From [Clostridium] symbiosum (GTDB taxonomy: Bacteria > Bacillota > Clostridia > Lachnospirales > Lachnospiraceae), in contig JAETSN010000026.1 of the NCBI GenBank assembly GCA_021769625.1, positions 1 to 53,614 on the forward strand: DNA of 53,614 nucleotides, in the 5' to 3' direction. Below, one piece after another: positions 16,225 through 24,182 of the stretch. Under the pieces are notes generated by a model. That model worked only from the letters and a program-made list of their open reading frames with translations. It had not been told where the DNA came from and made no database searches. The translations under genes were made by a program, and so were the position numbers. Position 1 is the stretch's first letter; every line of letters starts with the position of its first letter.

Positions 16225-18039
16225 TTATGCCGCAAGGATGGAATCCAGGCAGCCCGTCTCCACTTCCATACGGCTTTCTGCATCCGCGGACACAGAAGAC
16301 AGCACAGTGTAATGTGCCGCTTCCCGGATATCCCCGCATACCATGTAGGACTGTACCCAGGAGACCAGTTCCCGGACGCCACAGCATCCGTCTGTGATCA
16401 GGTTTTCCCTGCAGTATTCCGACACCGCTTTTACGATCTTTGCCATAGTCCGCACGGCCTTTTTGTCGGAACAGCCGGTGATGCCGAGTACGCGCTGTAC
16501 CAGGGTTTCTTCGTCCGGTTCCTCCAGGTCGATCACAAGGTTCATACGGGAGATCACGGACTGGTTCATCTGTCTGCAGCCTGCATAATCATTATTGGTC
16601 GTTACGACGATGGTAGTGTCCGGATGGCGGTTTATCACTTCGCCGTTTGGCAAAAAGACGCTGTTGCACCGGTCCAGGAGGGAGTTAAGCCCTACCAGGA
16701 CGCCGGGGTTTGCAATAACCGTCGGCTCCTGAAGCTCGATGAGATAACCGTAGCGGATCGCTTCTACAAGAGGTGTATCCACATATTTGAATTTCTGGTG
16801 GGAGGACTGGTTTTTATAATGCTCATGCATCTCATCAAAGATGGTGTCGATAAGCTTCTGGTATACCGCGTCCTCTGTGACTGATTCATCGTAGGTTCCT
16901 GTCATCTTCTGGTAAGCTGTCGCCGGATCCATCATGATATCCTGGAATGTGGGGTATTCACTCTGGAGTGCGGATAATTTCCCGTCCACATCTGGCAGGA
17001 TCTGGCCTAACAGGTCAAAAATTTCCGTATTGGCGGAGCAGGTGATGCACCGGTAGGGTAGGTGCAGCCCGGCAGCAATGGCCTTGGCTCCTTCCGTCTT
17101 TCCGGTTCCTGCGGGGCCGCGCAGAAGGAAATTCCGCATGGGTGAAACCGTATCTGTAGTCAGTTTTGCATGCTCACAGATCCGCTTGATCTCCGGTGGT
17201 ATGATGTACCAGGACTCAAGTTTTGGCACAGTCAGTTCTTCCTGCGGGGTAAGCGTCCGGGATTCGGACAGGATGTATTTGTCTACAAAATCTGCCTGGG
17301 CGATAGCGGCGGCTACGGCTTTTACTGCAGCACCGGGCCGGATCACCTGGAAGGTGCCCAGGATCGTCGTGGTGGGTGCATAAGTGCCTTTCTGGACGGC
17401 AAAAGGTGTAACCTTCTGTATGGAGCCGTTATTAGGAGTATCATTTGGGATTCCGCCGGTTGGCAGTTCCTTTGCATACCGGACGCGGCGGTAGATGTTA
17501 TCGCACAGGACAGCGGCTGTTTTTACTGCCTCTTCCATGTCGGTGTAACCGTCGTCCCGGAGTTTTTTCAATGTCTGGTACTGTTCATTAAACTCGTCAT
17601 CTGCCATGACCGTAGGCAGGAGGGCAAAGATCAGTGCAGCACCGCTGTTTTCATCTTCCTTCAGCATATATTTTTCCGGTTCGCTTTCGGCATCTATAGG
17701 GCTTGGATAACTTCCTGCAATGAATTTGCCGTTGACCCGGTTGTAGATGACAACATGCAGGTTCCCGGTCCTGCTGGGATATTCCGCAATGGTAAAATTG
17801 TTGCCCTGGCTTCCGACAGCGCCCAGTTCCTCCGGGGCTTTTGTGCCATCCGGGGATTCCAGTTCCATATAGGACAGGATTGCCCGGAGCGTGGCGGCAT
17901 GCAGGGTAGAGCGTTTACGCGGCTGTGTGCAGTATTTTGAATATACATCTGTCCGTACACAGTCATCGGTGTAATCCTCAAAGGGTTTGGGAAGGGTGCG
18001 TTTAAAGCTCCAGTTTGGTATCATGTTTCCGATCGCCAT
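16225..18039 (-). CDS. MoxR-like AAA+ ATPase
   Basis: A 604-residue protein with Walker A GPAGTGKT (308-315) followed by CSANTEIFDLLGQILPD, as in MoxR/CobS/NorQ ATPases. There is a sensor-like VVTTNND stretch and an arginine-rich patch downstream. The 300 residues before the ATPase core are unusual for MoxR (normally about 300 in total) and have no recognised domain. The start has AAAGGAGG. Together with the HExxH/VWA protein it probably forms an ATP-driven chaperone or remodelling pair. Its target is unknown. Confidence 0.85.
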   Translation of the reverse strand: MAIGNMIPNWSFKRTLPKPFEDYTDDCVRTDVYSKYCTQPRKRSTLHAATLRAILSYMELESPDGTKAPEELGAVGSQGNNFTIAEYPSRTGNLHVVIYNRVNGKFIAGSYPSPIDAESEPEKYMLKEDENSGAALIFALLPTVMADDEFNEQYQTLKKLRDDGYTDMEEAVKTAAVLCDNIYRRVRYAKELPTGGIPNDTPNNGSIQKVTPFAVQKGTYAPTTTILGTFQVIRPGAAVKAVAAAIAQADFVDKYILSESRTLTPQEELTVPKLESWYIIPPEIKRICEHAKLTTDTVSPMRNFLLRGPAGTGKTEGAKAIAAGLHLPYRCITCSANTEIFDLLGQILPDVDGKLSALQSEYPTFQDIMMDPATAYQKMTGTYDESVTEDAVYQKLIDTIFDEMHEHYKNQSSHQKFKYVDTPLVEAIRYGYLIELQEPTVIANPGVLVGLNSLLDRCNSVFLPNGEVINRHPDTTIVVTTNNDYAGCRQMNQSVISRMNLVIDLEEPDEETLVQRVLGITGCSDKKAVRTMAKIVKAVSEYCRENLITDGCCGVRELVSWVQSYMVCGDIREAAHYTVLSSVSADAESRMEVETGCLDSILAA

Positions 18040-18053
18040 AATTGTTTCCTCCT

Positions 18054-18839
18054 TTATGACATCCAGGATAATTCCAGGGTGTCGCTGGTTTCTTTTGCAT
18101 TTAATTCATCATGGATGAAGATGTCCGTAAGGGCATTCCAGTATTTTTTTGGCGGGAAGTGCTCAAAGGCTGCTTTTACCTCCGGGGTATCCCCGTTTAA
18201 GATAAAGATCTCACCGGATTCATTGATGAAAAGCTTTTGGTGTCCCCTGGCCTGCAGGTCCCCGATCACGTTCTGTAAAAGCGGTTTCCCGATCAGCGTA
18301 TACCAGGATTTGGGGTCCACCTGCATGGGCGGTTCCAAAGGAGTATCCTTTTCATGGGGAAACAGTGCTTCCACAGTCATCATGGTAAGGTTCAGGTTCC
18401 CGTAAGCATCCAGGGATACCTCAGCAAAGTTGTAGCTTCCGGTATGGAAGGTACGGATCCGCAGGGTTTTGCCGGACAGGAGCCTGTCTGCACTGGGGCG
18501 CCTGGTAAAGTCCCAGGTGGCTTCCGGATAGGCAGACTTCAGTTTCCCGGTGATCTGAAAGCTGATCTGTCTCCAGAGCAGGGTTTCCAGATCAGAAATT
18601 TCTTCCGGGCTGTCAGCGTTCTGGGCTCTCTTCTTTTGCCGGGAACGCCCAGGGCGCACCAGCCGGGGAAGGAGAGGAACCAGAAGCAGGGCAAAGCTTG
18701 CAGCAATCCCGGTTACCGCAATCCATGTGATGATGGGGCGGTCTGCGTATTGGGGCAGAAGGATCAGTACTGCAAGTAAAACAGCGGCCATAACAGCCAG
18801 AAACATACGGCTTTTACTTTTCTTCTTTTGCTTTCTCAT
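18054..18839 (-). CDS. Membrane-anchored protein of unknown function
   Basis: A 261-residue protein with a basic start (MRKQKKKSKSR), two transmembrane segments (about residues 11-28 and 37-59) and a cytoplasmic domain after a basic Arg/Lys stretch. The ATG at 18839 has AAAGGATG at 7 bases; ATGs at 18848 and 18863 are less well placed. It lies between ssb and the MoxR-like gene in the same operon. No family is recognised. Confidence 0.65.
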   Translation of the reverse strand: MRKQKKKSKSRMFLAVMAAVLLAVLILLPQYADRPIITWIAVTGIAASFALLLVPLLPRLVRPGRSRQKKRAQNADSPEEISDLETLLWRQISFQITGKLKSAYPEATWDFTRRPSADRLLSGKTLRIRTFHTGSYNFAEVSLDAYGNLNLTMMTVEALFPHEKDTPLEPPMQVDPKSWYTLIGKPLLQNVIGDLQARGHQKLFINESGEIFILNGDTPEVKAAFEHFPPKKYWNALTDIFIHDELNAKETSDTLELSWMS

Positions 18840-18869
18840 AAGAGACATCCTTTCTTCAATCATTCTGAT

Positions 18870-18913
18870 AAAAAAGAGGAACTGCAGTGGCCTGCCGGGC
18901 CATGCAATTCCTC
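18870..18913 (-). terminator. Terminator after ssb
   Basis: Minus-strand long stem GAGGAATTGCATGGCC paired with GGCCACTGCAGTTCCTC, followed by six T. It lies 22 bases after the ssb stop, between ssb and the membrane-protein gene. Confidence 0.8.
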
Positions 18914-18935
18914 ATCCTGTGGGGTGATTCTTTAA

Positions 18936-19652
18936 TTAAACGGTAAACGGGAGCTGTCCTGCCATTCCTTCCGGGACGCTGGAAAAGCCTCCGCCAGCAG
19001 GGGCGCCTGGCATGGTGCCGTTATACGTCATCTGGCCAGACTGCTGGAAATTATTCTGCTGGTACATTCCATTTGCCATAGCCGGATTGGGTGCGGGGGC
19101 ACCGTTAAAAGTGCCGGGCTGCATACCGCGGTTTCCCTGTGGTGCCGGAGCATTTGTCATGCCGGCATTGGAAGTTCCGGGAGTATTCATGTATCCGCCG
19201 CCCTGCATCACAGGGGGCTGGCCGTTCCCGGCTCCGGGTGCTGCAGCTCCGTTATTGCCTGCCATCTGTCCGCCGGCAGGAGTTCCATTCGGGGCTGTAT
19301 TGGCTCCGTTCTCAGGCCTGTTGGCAATGCAGAATTCCCAGTCTTTTACAGACACTTCAATGCTTACTCCAGCCTGGCCTGCCCGCTGTCCTTTGTTGTA
19401 AAGAAATGGATGGATATCCACGCTTCCGGTAATGGAAAGGCAGGTTCCTGTCTTTACGCCGGCTTTTATCAGGCGCTCTGCAAGAAACTTGCTGAAATAG
19501 CACTGATAAAAAACGCTTTCATACGGATTATTTTTGTCCTGGCTGCGCTGCGTGGTCGCAATGTCGAGTGAGATATACTCCGCTCCTGAATTCTTTCCCT
19601 GCTGCATGACGGGATCCTTTGTCGGTCTCCCCATAAAGTGAATCATTGCCAT
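18936..19652 (-). CDS. ssb: Single-stranded DNA-binding protein
   Basis: A 238-residue protein with an N-terminal OB fold (MAMIHFMGRPTKDP, then a beta-rich region to about 130). A long Gly/Pro/Asn/Met/Gln-rich tail follows. It ends GMAGQLPFTV, not the usual acidic DDDIPF tip that recruits host partners. ssb genes are typical of conjugative elements, where they coat incoming single strands. The ATG at 19652 has AAAGGAG. It is the first gene after the attenuated leader at 19711-19905. The diverged tip suggests altered partner binding. Confidence 0.85.
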   Translation of the reverse strand: MAMIHFMGRPTKDPVMQQGKNSGAEYISLDIATTQRSQDKNNPYESVFYQCYFSKFLAERLIKAGVKTGTCLSITGSVDIHPFLYNKGQRAGQAGVSIEVSVKDWEFCIANRPENGANTAPNGTPAGGQMAGNNGAAAPGAGNGQPPVMQGGGYMNTPGTSNAGMTNAPAPQGNRGMQPGTFNGAPAPNPAMANGMYQQNNFQQSGQMTYNGTMPGAPAGGGFSSVPEGMAGQLPFTV

Positions 19653-19710
19653 GTTAAATCTCCTTTCTGCCTCTTTGGGCGTTAAAATAATAAAAATAGA
19701 TAAAAGAATA

Positions 19711-19733
19711 GGAAACCTGTAGTCCAGATTCCC
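19711..19733 (-). terminator. Second leader hairpin upstream of ssb
   Basis: Minus-strand GGGAATCTG-gacta-CAGGTTTCC, nine pairs including two G-T wobbles, followed by a T-rich run. It is weaker than the first leader terminator. Confidence 0.5.
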
Positions 19734-19740
19734 CATAAAT

Positions 19741-19790
19741 AAAAAAAGAGCCATTAAGAGGCCGCATAATACGGCTGTCCTAATGACTCT
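19741..19790 (-). terminator. First leader terminator upstream of ssb
   Basis: Minus-strand stem AGAGTCATTAGGACAGCC paired with GGCCTCTTAATGGCTCT, followed by seven T, about 80 bases after the predicted transcription start. Confidence 0.8.
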
Positions 19791-19796
19791 GATTTC

Positions 19797-19875
19797 CAAA
19801 CTTAAACTTGCGTGTGTCCTGGATGAATGGTCCAGACTCCCGTGTCGGGATAACACAAAAACTTCAATACAAGAT
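19797..19875 (-). ncRNA. Conserved 5' leader RNA core, copy B
   Basis: It contains ATCTTGTATT, TTTTTGTGTTATCC, the hairpin TCCCG-aca-CGGGA, an extra hairpin (CTGGA...TCCAG) and ACACGCAAGTTTAAGTTTG. It matches the leader at 7513-7571 in order and wording while the hairpin arms differ in a compensated way, so a shared structure rather than mere sequence copying is likely. Confidence 0.6.
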
Positions 19876-19876
19876 T

Positions 19877-19905
19877 ATAATAGCACAAGATATGGTGTGT
19901 GTCAA
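19877..19905 (-). promoter_or_regulatory. Promoter of the ssb operon
   Basis: On the minus strand, perfect TTGACA (19900-19905) and TATTAT (19877-19882) are 17 bases apart; an overlapping TATAAT starts three bases further on. Confidence 0.75.
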
Positions 19906-19979
19906 ATGAAAATGAACAATATATTGATGTTTGGGCGGTGAAGATATGACAAGTTAGTATATCCATTGCAAGTGAGGAA

Positions 19980-19988
19980 TGGTATAAT
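19980..19988 (+). promoter_or_regulatory. Extended -10 promoter upstream of the YaiI-family gene
   Basis: TGGTATAAT matches TGnTATAAT on the plus strand. The transcript would run through the inverted repeat at 20032-20066 before reaching the start at 20125. Confidence 0.5.
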
Positions 19989-20013
19989 GAATAAATGTGA
20001 ATTTGCATTTTTC

Positions 20014-20100
20014 CAGATTGTATTAAACTAATGCCACAAATATAGAAATATTTTTGATTTGTGGCATACAATTTGGAATTGACCAGATCACTCCCAGCTT
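20014..20100. repeat. Duplicated segment, left copy, with 10-bp inverted repeat
   Basis: About 85 bases repeated with few changes at 21784-21869. Each contains TGCCACAAAT (or TGTCACAAAT) and ATTTGTGGCA as an inverted repeat around a 15-base AT loop (20032-20066 here). Such an arm pair could be a regulator site or an RNA hairpin. Confidence 0.8.
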
Positions 20101-20124
20101 GCGGAAGATAGAAAGGAGGGCAAT

Positions 20125-20568
20125 ATGAGGATATTGGTAGATGCGGATGCCTGTCCGGTAGTGCGCATTGTTGAGAAAACAGCAGAGAGATATGACATCC
20201 CAGTAGTTTTGCTGTGTGATACGAACCATATTCTGCAGTCGGAATATAGTGAAGTGATTACGGTGGGAGCCGGTGCGGATGCAGTGGATTTTAAGCTGGT
20301 GAATATCTGTCAGAAGGGAGATCTTGTGGTCACACAGGATTATGGCGTGGCTGCCATGATTCTTGGAAAAGGGGCATATGGGATTCACCAGAGCGGGAGA
20401 TGGTACACAAATGATAATATCGACCAGATGCTCATGGAACGGCATATGGCAAAAAAGGCCAGAAACGCAAAGAAGAGAAACCATATAAAAGGGCCTGCAA
20501 AGAGGACAGAAGAAGATGATGCCAGATTTAAACAGTCCCTGGAAAAACTGATTCAGAAATTAATGTGA
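20125..20568 (+). CDS. YaiI/YqxD (UPF0178) family protein
   Basis: A 147-residue protein with the family opening MRILVDADACPV and the GADAVDF and VTQDYGVA blocks. YaiI/YqxD proteins are conserved and small, with a nuclease-like (NYN/PIN-related) fold proposed by others; no function is established. It starts at an ATG after AAAGGAGGG. A basic tail (KKARNAKKRNHIKG) follows the core. It is the first gene of a two-gene plus-strand unit. Confidence 0.9.
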   Translation: MRILVDADACPVVRIVEKTAERYDIPVVLLCDTNHILQSEYSEVITVGAGADAVDFKLVNICQKGDLVVTQDYGVAAMILGKGAYGIHQSGRWYTNDNIDQMLMERHMAKKARNAKKRNHIKGPAKRTEEDDARFKQSLEKLIQKLM

Positions 20569-20577
20569 GGTATGCGG

Positions 20578-20949
20578 ATGGAATATATGACAAAGACAGA
20601 GATGGAGCACTGTATGCAGGTAAAGGAGATTTTTCGGGAATTATCGGAGCGCACAGAGGATTTCTGTGTGGTAGATGCATACCCGTTTGGATGTGAAGTA
20701 TTGGAATGGTACAATGCGGACAGGGGTTTTGACCGGATGGTGCATTTCACAGATGCATCGGAACTATTTGATTATCTGCTTGAGACATGGGAGAAGATTT
20801 ATCTTTTTGAAATGCAGAAGCTTTATGGAAATACAGAAATGGATGAAGAGGAGATATTAAAAATTCTTCCGGACGAGCGGAAAAGAGAGATGGAAGGCAT
20901 CCGGATGGATTACATTATGCAGTATGAACAGTGCAGTATAAACTGGTAA
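20578..20949 (+). CDS. Unrecognised small acidic protein
   Basis: A 123-residue acidic protein with central motif EVLEWYNADRGFDRMVHFTDASELFDYLLETWEKI. The ATG at 20578 has GAGGT at 6 bases; an ATG at 20572 is too close. It begins 10 bases after the YaiI-family gene and is probably co-transcribed with it. A broken copy of its 3' two thirds lies at 21898-22108. No family is recognised. Confidence 0.65.
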   Translation: MEYMTKTEMEHCMQVKEIFRELSERTEDFCVVDAYPFGCEVLEWYNADRGFDRMVHFTDASELFDYLLETWEKIYLFEMQKLYGNTEMDEEEILKILPDERKREMEGIRMDYIMQYEQCSINW

Positions 20950-21061
20950 TGAGGCGTGAGATAAAAGATTTCTATTAAAAATCTGGTAATCAATGATTTG
21001 AATACAGGTATTGAACGTTAAAAGGGCTGTCCAGGGTAAAAATATTAAAAACGGTGAAAAA

Positions 21062-21712
21062 CTATGAAAATTCATAAATCAATTCCCATTCGATAAGTTT
21101 TTTCGCTGTCTGGGCAGTAACTGAAGGCAGGGCCTCTGCAAGTTGTTTTCGGGTGAAGCTGTGTTTACACAGATATTGTTTCAGCAGGGCCGTCATTTCC
21201 TGTTGGGGGAGCTCCGCATATTTTTCTGCTGTAGAGACTGCATCCAGAATTTGCAGGAGCAGGGCATTTTCTTTTGTAATCTGCATGGCCGGATGCCTGA
21301 GACGTACATTCTGGCTGCCGACTGTTATAGTACGGCCTTTCGTGGCCTCTTTATCGGTTACGATCTCTATCACTGCAGGCATCTGGGTTGTAAGTCCAAG
21401 CTGGTTGGAAAAATATGCCCCGGAAAAATATCCATAGGTTTCCGTGCCATTTTCAACATATTTGCGGGTAATTACTTTAATTGGATCCAGATAAGGTTTC
21501 TCTAATAAGCGGGAAGCTTTGGGGAGATAATATATCCCGGTATCAAAGCGGATCAGGTCGCCGGATTTTACCATGCGTTTAAAATACTGGCGCAATGCAT
21601 TATCACTCAGACTTTCCAGCTTTATTTCACTGATCAGGATCGGCTCATTGTAGCCGTAGGTCTTTTCTAAATATTCTTTCAGCATATCTGTATCCATTCC
21701 TTTCAACTTCAT
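21062..21712 (-). CDS. DUF6088/AbiEi-like antitoxin-type regulator, lone
   Basis: A protein of up to 216 residues with an N-terminal winged-helix-like segment (LKEYLEKTYGYNEPILISEIKLESLS...YFKRMVKSGDLIRFDTGIYYL) and a body like AbiEi/DUF6088 proteins. Those are antitoxin regulators of type IV abortive-infection pairs. No AbiEii nucleotidyltransferase toxin is next to it. The start is uncertain: the ATG at 21712 has no ribosome site, while ATGs at 21697 and 21685 lie after AAAGGA. The gene sits inside a duplicated segment. Confidence 0.7.
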   Translation of the reverse strand: MKLKGMDTDMLKEYLEKTYGYNEPILISEIKLESLSDNALRQYFKRMVKSGDLIRFDTGIYYLPKASRLLEKPYLDPIKVITRKYVENGTETYGYFSGAYFSNQLGLTTQMPAVIEIVTDKEATKGRTITVGSQNVRLRHPAMQITKENALLLQILDAVSTAEKYAELPQQEMTALLKQYLCKHSFTRKQLAEALPSVTAQTAKKLIEWELIYEFS

Positions 21713-21724
21713 AATAATATATTT

Positions 21725-21760
21725 ATACTATTAGAGTCAATAAATATGTCAAAAATATTA
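21725..21760 (-). promoter_or_regulatory. Probable promoter of the DUF6088-like gene
   Basis: On the minus strand, TTGACA and an AT-rich TAGTAT/TATAAA stretch are 16-19 bases apart, very close to the first possible ATG. This favours one of the internal starts. Confidence 0.4.
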
Positions 21761-21783
21761 TGGGAGTAGTGCTGAAGAAGAAA

Positions 21784-21869
21784 CAGATTGTATTAAACTA
21801 ATGTCACAAATAAAGAAATATTTTTGATTTGTGGCATATAATTTAGCATTGATCAGATAATTCTCAGTT
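21784..21869. repeat. Duplicated segment, right copy
   Basis: Close copy of 20014-20100, including the inverted repeat (21802-21836). It is followed directly by the broken gene copy, with the YaiI-family gene absent. Confidence 0.8.
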
Positions 21870-21897
21870 TAAGATGAAAAGGACTGGAATATGGGAA

Positions 21898-22108
21898 GGA
21901 TTTCTGTGTGGTAGATGCGCATTCGTTTGGATGTGAAGTATTGGAATGGTACAACGCGGACAGGGGATTTGACCGGATAGTGCATTCCACAGATGCATCG
22001 GAACTTTTTGATTATCTGCTTGAAACATAGGAGAAAACTTAGAACAGATGAAAGAGATCCGGATGGATTATATCATGCGTTATGAACAGTGCAGCATAAA
22101 CCGGTAAT
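21898..22108 (+). pseudogene. Broken copy of the 20578-20949 gene
   Basis: About 120 bases match 20658-20785 closely, then a stop (TAG) and a deletion of roughly 80 bases, then the last 60 bases match again to the shared stop. It has no start or ribosome site. With the upstream repeat it shows that a segment was duplicated and one copy decayed. Confidence 0.8.
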
Positions 22109-22144
22109 GATGTAGGGGATAAAAATTGCGGGAGTAATTTGGTC

Positions 22145-22942
22145 TCACTCTCGCAATTTCAAATTTCCATTTTTCAGAATGGTCATTGTGCCGTTGTATA
22201 TCCGGTCAAATATTTCGTAACCGTCCATTTTCATTAACTGCATTTCTTTTGTGTTTTTATGTATCTTGAAGGCAGTCTGGTGGCTGGCCTGGTGGAGCTG
22301 CATCCAGGAGTCGAAGTATTGTTTTGCTTCGTTGCGTTCCAGATGTAACCGCTCTTTCAAAACATAGAAGGATGAGAGAGCACTGATACAGGGAATGCCG
22401 CCTGTACCGGATAGCCCAGCCCTTGCACGCCTGTCATCAGAACAAAACACATAAAGCTGAATATTTTCTATATTTTGCAGTACCTGCTGTAAAACATAGT
22501 TTTTTATTTCCCCCAGGTTATTGTCACATCCAATATCAGCATCGCACTGGGAAAGTTCAGCGGTAAACTCTGTTTCAGGAAGGGATGTCTTTTTTTCAAG
22601 TTCTGCATAGTATTTTCCGTAAAAGCTTCCGTCAAACAGGCTGCAGGCATTATTCAGATAAAAGAGGAACATCGAAATGCTGTTTTTGCCATACAACGGA
22701 TGTAAGAGAGCCAGAAGGTCGGCATCAGAAAACTTTTGTATGCTTCCTTCCGTTATTTTCTGCTGAAGCCAGATGATTGCGGATGCATTGTGACGGCCTA
22801 ATTCTATACAGATCTGTTCATGGCAGACAAACAGATAGCCAGGAAGCTCCATAACTCTGTCTATGAGCCGGTTTTCATCATCTTTTCTCGTTATATGAAG
22901 TTTTGAGATGAAATCAGTATCAAATAATGCACATTTGTTCAT
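22145..22942 (-). CDS. PIN-like domain protein, putative toxin/nuclease of a three-gene module
   Basis: A 265-residue protein with acidic residues at PIN-like spacing: D8 (LFDTD), E47 (ICIELGR), D140/E145 (GCDNNLGEIK) and D169-D170 (FCSDDRRAR). The NLGE and SDDxxAR blocks are typical of PIN nucleases, which cut RNA. It overlaps the upstream metallopeptidase gene as ATGA. With XRE and ImmA/IrrE genes ahead, it looks like the effector of a stress- or phage-triggered module. Activity is inferred. Confidence 0.7.
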   Translation of the reverse strand: MNKCALFDTDFISKLHITRKDDENRLIDRVMELPGYLFVCHEQICIELGRHNASAIIWLQQKITEGSIQKFSDADLLALLHPLYGKNSISMFLFYLNNACSLFDGSFYGKYYAELEKKTSLPETEFTAELSQCDADIGCDNNLGEIKNYVLQQVLQNIENIQLYVFCSDDRRARAGLSGTGGIPCISALSSFYVLKERLHLERNEAKQYFDSWMQLHQASHQTAFKIHKNTKEMQLMKMDGYEIFDRIYNGTMTILKNGNLKLRE

Positions 22943-23772
22943 AGATGCTGTCCTCTATCCGTACCATAGCGGGAACATATTTTATGGAGAGTCTCCAGAT
23001 CGGAGGTGGCCCGCGTATCCGTGAGCAGTTCATATTCCTGGTTCTGGTCGATCAGTTGCTGTAGGCTTCCCGTCTGCAGGATTTCCGGGGTACGTCTCTG
23101 CCATCTTTGTGTATCCGGTGTATAGAGAATACTTTTCTCATAAGTGATTTTTGAAACCGACAAAAAACGCATCAGAGCAGTTTGATCCAGGTATCCATCC
23201 TCGCAAAGCCGCATCAGGATCGCTTTGTACGGAACAGCGAAAATTGCCATCAGACGGAGAATCTCTTCCATGCCAAGATGCTCCCTGTCAATACCATAAA
23301 TCTGCATCTGTTCATGTAGGGCACTGGAGGGGACAAGAAGCAGTCCGGCAAAAGCATTCGCCTCCCGGTCCTCCTGGCTTTTTACATCCTCATCCATAGT
23401 GGCAGCACTTAAAAAAGATCCCTTCCGCAATACACTCCGGTCTTTGTTTTCTATGAAACACCAGATATGATAGAGTTCGTGGGCTGTGGCAAAGATCTGT
23501 TTTGATAATGGAAGCCAGGAATTCACATAGACAAAAATTCTGCCCTTTTGTACACACGTAAGGGCGCAGAGATCATCATCTTTTGTCGGAAAGCGGAGCA
23601 GATCCAGACATTCCCGGTTTTTCCGGGCATAATTGACCAGCACGGAAAAAATATCATCCTGTATGATGTTGTTCCCATTATAGATACTGTTGAACTGGAT
23701 CACAGCGCGTGTTAGTTCTTCGAATTTGGCGTTGTCCTGTATATAAAGGCTGTTTTCTAATACATTTCCCAT
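22939..23772 (-). CDS. ImmA/IrrE-family metallopeptidase
   Basis: A 277-residue protein with HELYH (the HExxH zinc site, about residues 98-102) and the downstream EDREANAFAGLLL helix that provides the third ligand. ImmA cleaves the ICEBs1 repressor ImmR; IrrE-type enzymes cleave HTH repressors under stress. Here the probable substrate is the XRE protein encoded just upstream. I chose the ATG at 23772, overlapping the upstream stop as TAATG; an in-frame GTG at 23787 is also possible. The C-terminal 100 residues show no motif. Confidence 0.85.
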   Translation of the reverse strand: MGNVLENSLYIQDNAKFEELTRAVIQFNSIYNGNNIIQDDIFSVLVNYARKNRECLDLLRFPTKDDDLCALTCVQKGRIFVYVNSWLPLSKQIFATAHELYHIWCFIENKDRSVLRKGSFLSAATMDEDVKSQEDREANAFAGLLLVPSSALHEQMQIYGIDREHLGMEEILRLMAIFAVPYKAILMRLCEDGYLDQTALMRFLSVSKITYEKSILYTPDTQRWQRRTPEILQTGSLQQLIDQNQEYELLTDTRATSDLETLHKICSRYGTDRGQHL

Positions 23773-24149
23773 TAAAAATCCGTCCACTCCTCCCGCATTG
23801 CCATTCCGTTTTCCCTTACCTTATCATGGAAAAGAATGAGTTCGATCAGTGTATCAATATCCCGGATAGACTGCCTGGCCTCTTCTGTTTTTGCCTGCCC
23901 CATAAAAACATGGAACACATCGTTTTCCTCATAATTGTCCGGAACCGTAGTCAGTGCTTCCATATTTGTGCCACAGAACTGGGCAATCTGAAGCAGTTCT
24001 GATGCATTGATAGTACGTGTGCCGTTCAGCATTTTGTTTACAATCTGCCTTGAAACATGTAGATGGTTTGCCAGATCCACCTGTTTTTTGTGGTTTTGTT
24101 CAAGAAATACGTTGATGTTGTTGGCAATAACAAGATTCATGTCTACCAT
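23772..24149 (-). CDS. XRE-family repressor of the ImmA/PIN module
   Basis: A 125-residue protein with a Cro/C1 HTH (KKQVDLANHLHVSRQIVNKMLNG) and an acidic C-terminal extension. The ATG at 24149 has GGAGGTG. A perfect-consensus promoter lies 34-62 bases upstream. It is the first gene of a three-gene operon in which all stops and starts overlap, as expected for a repressor/protease/effector unit. Confidence 0.85.
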   Translation of the reverse strand: MVDMNLVIANNINVFLEQNHKKQVDLANHLHVSRQIVNKMLNGTRTINASELLQIAQFCGTNMEALTTVPDNYEENDVFHVFMGQAKTEEARQSIRDIDTLIELILFHDKVRENGMAMREEWTDF

Positions 24150-24182
24150 AACCAGTCACCTCCTCATTATTTTTCTGTCTCC

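Noticed and set aside
12523-19652. Prophage identity for the ssb-MoxR-sigma region
   Set aside because: No capsid, tail, terminase or lysis genes, and the region runs in the same style as the conjugation backbone with a shared leader motif.
20014-22108. An insertion sequence or transposon bounded by the duplicated segments
   Set aside because: No transposase lies between them, and the copies are in direct orientation with unequal lengths and no target-site duplication that I can see.
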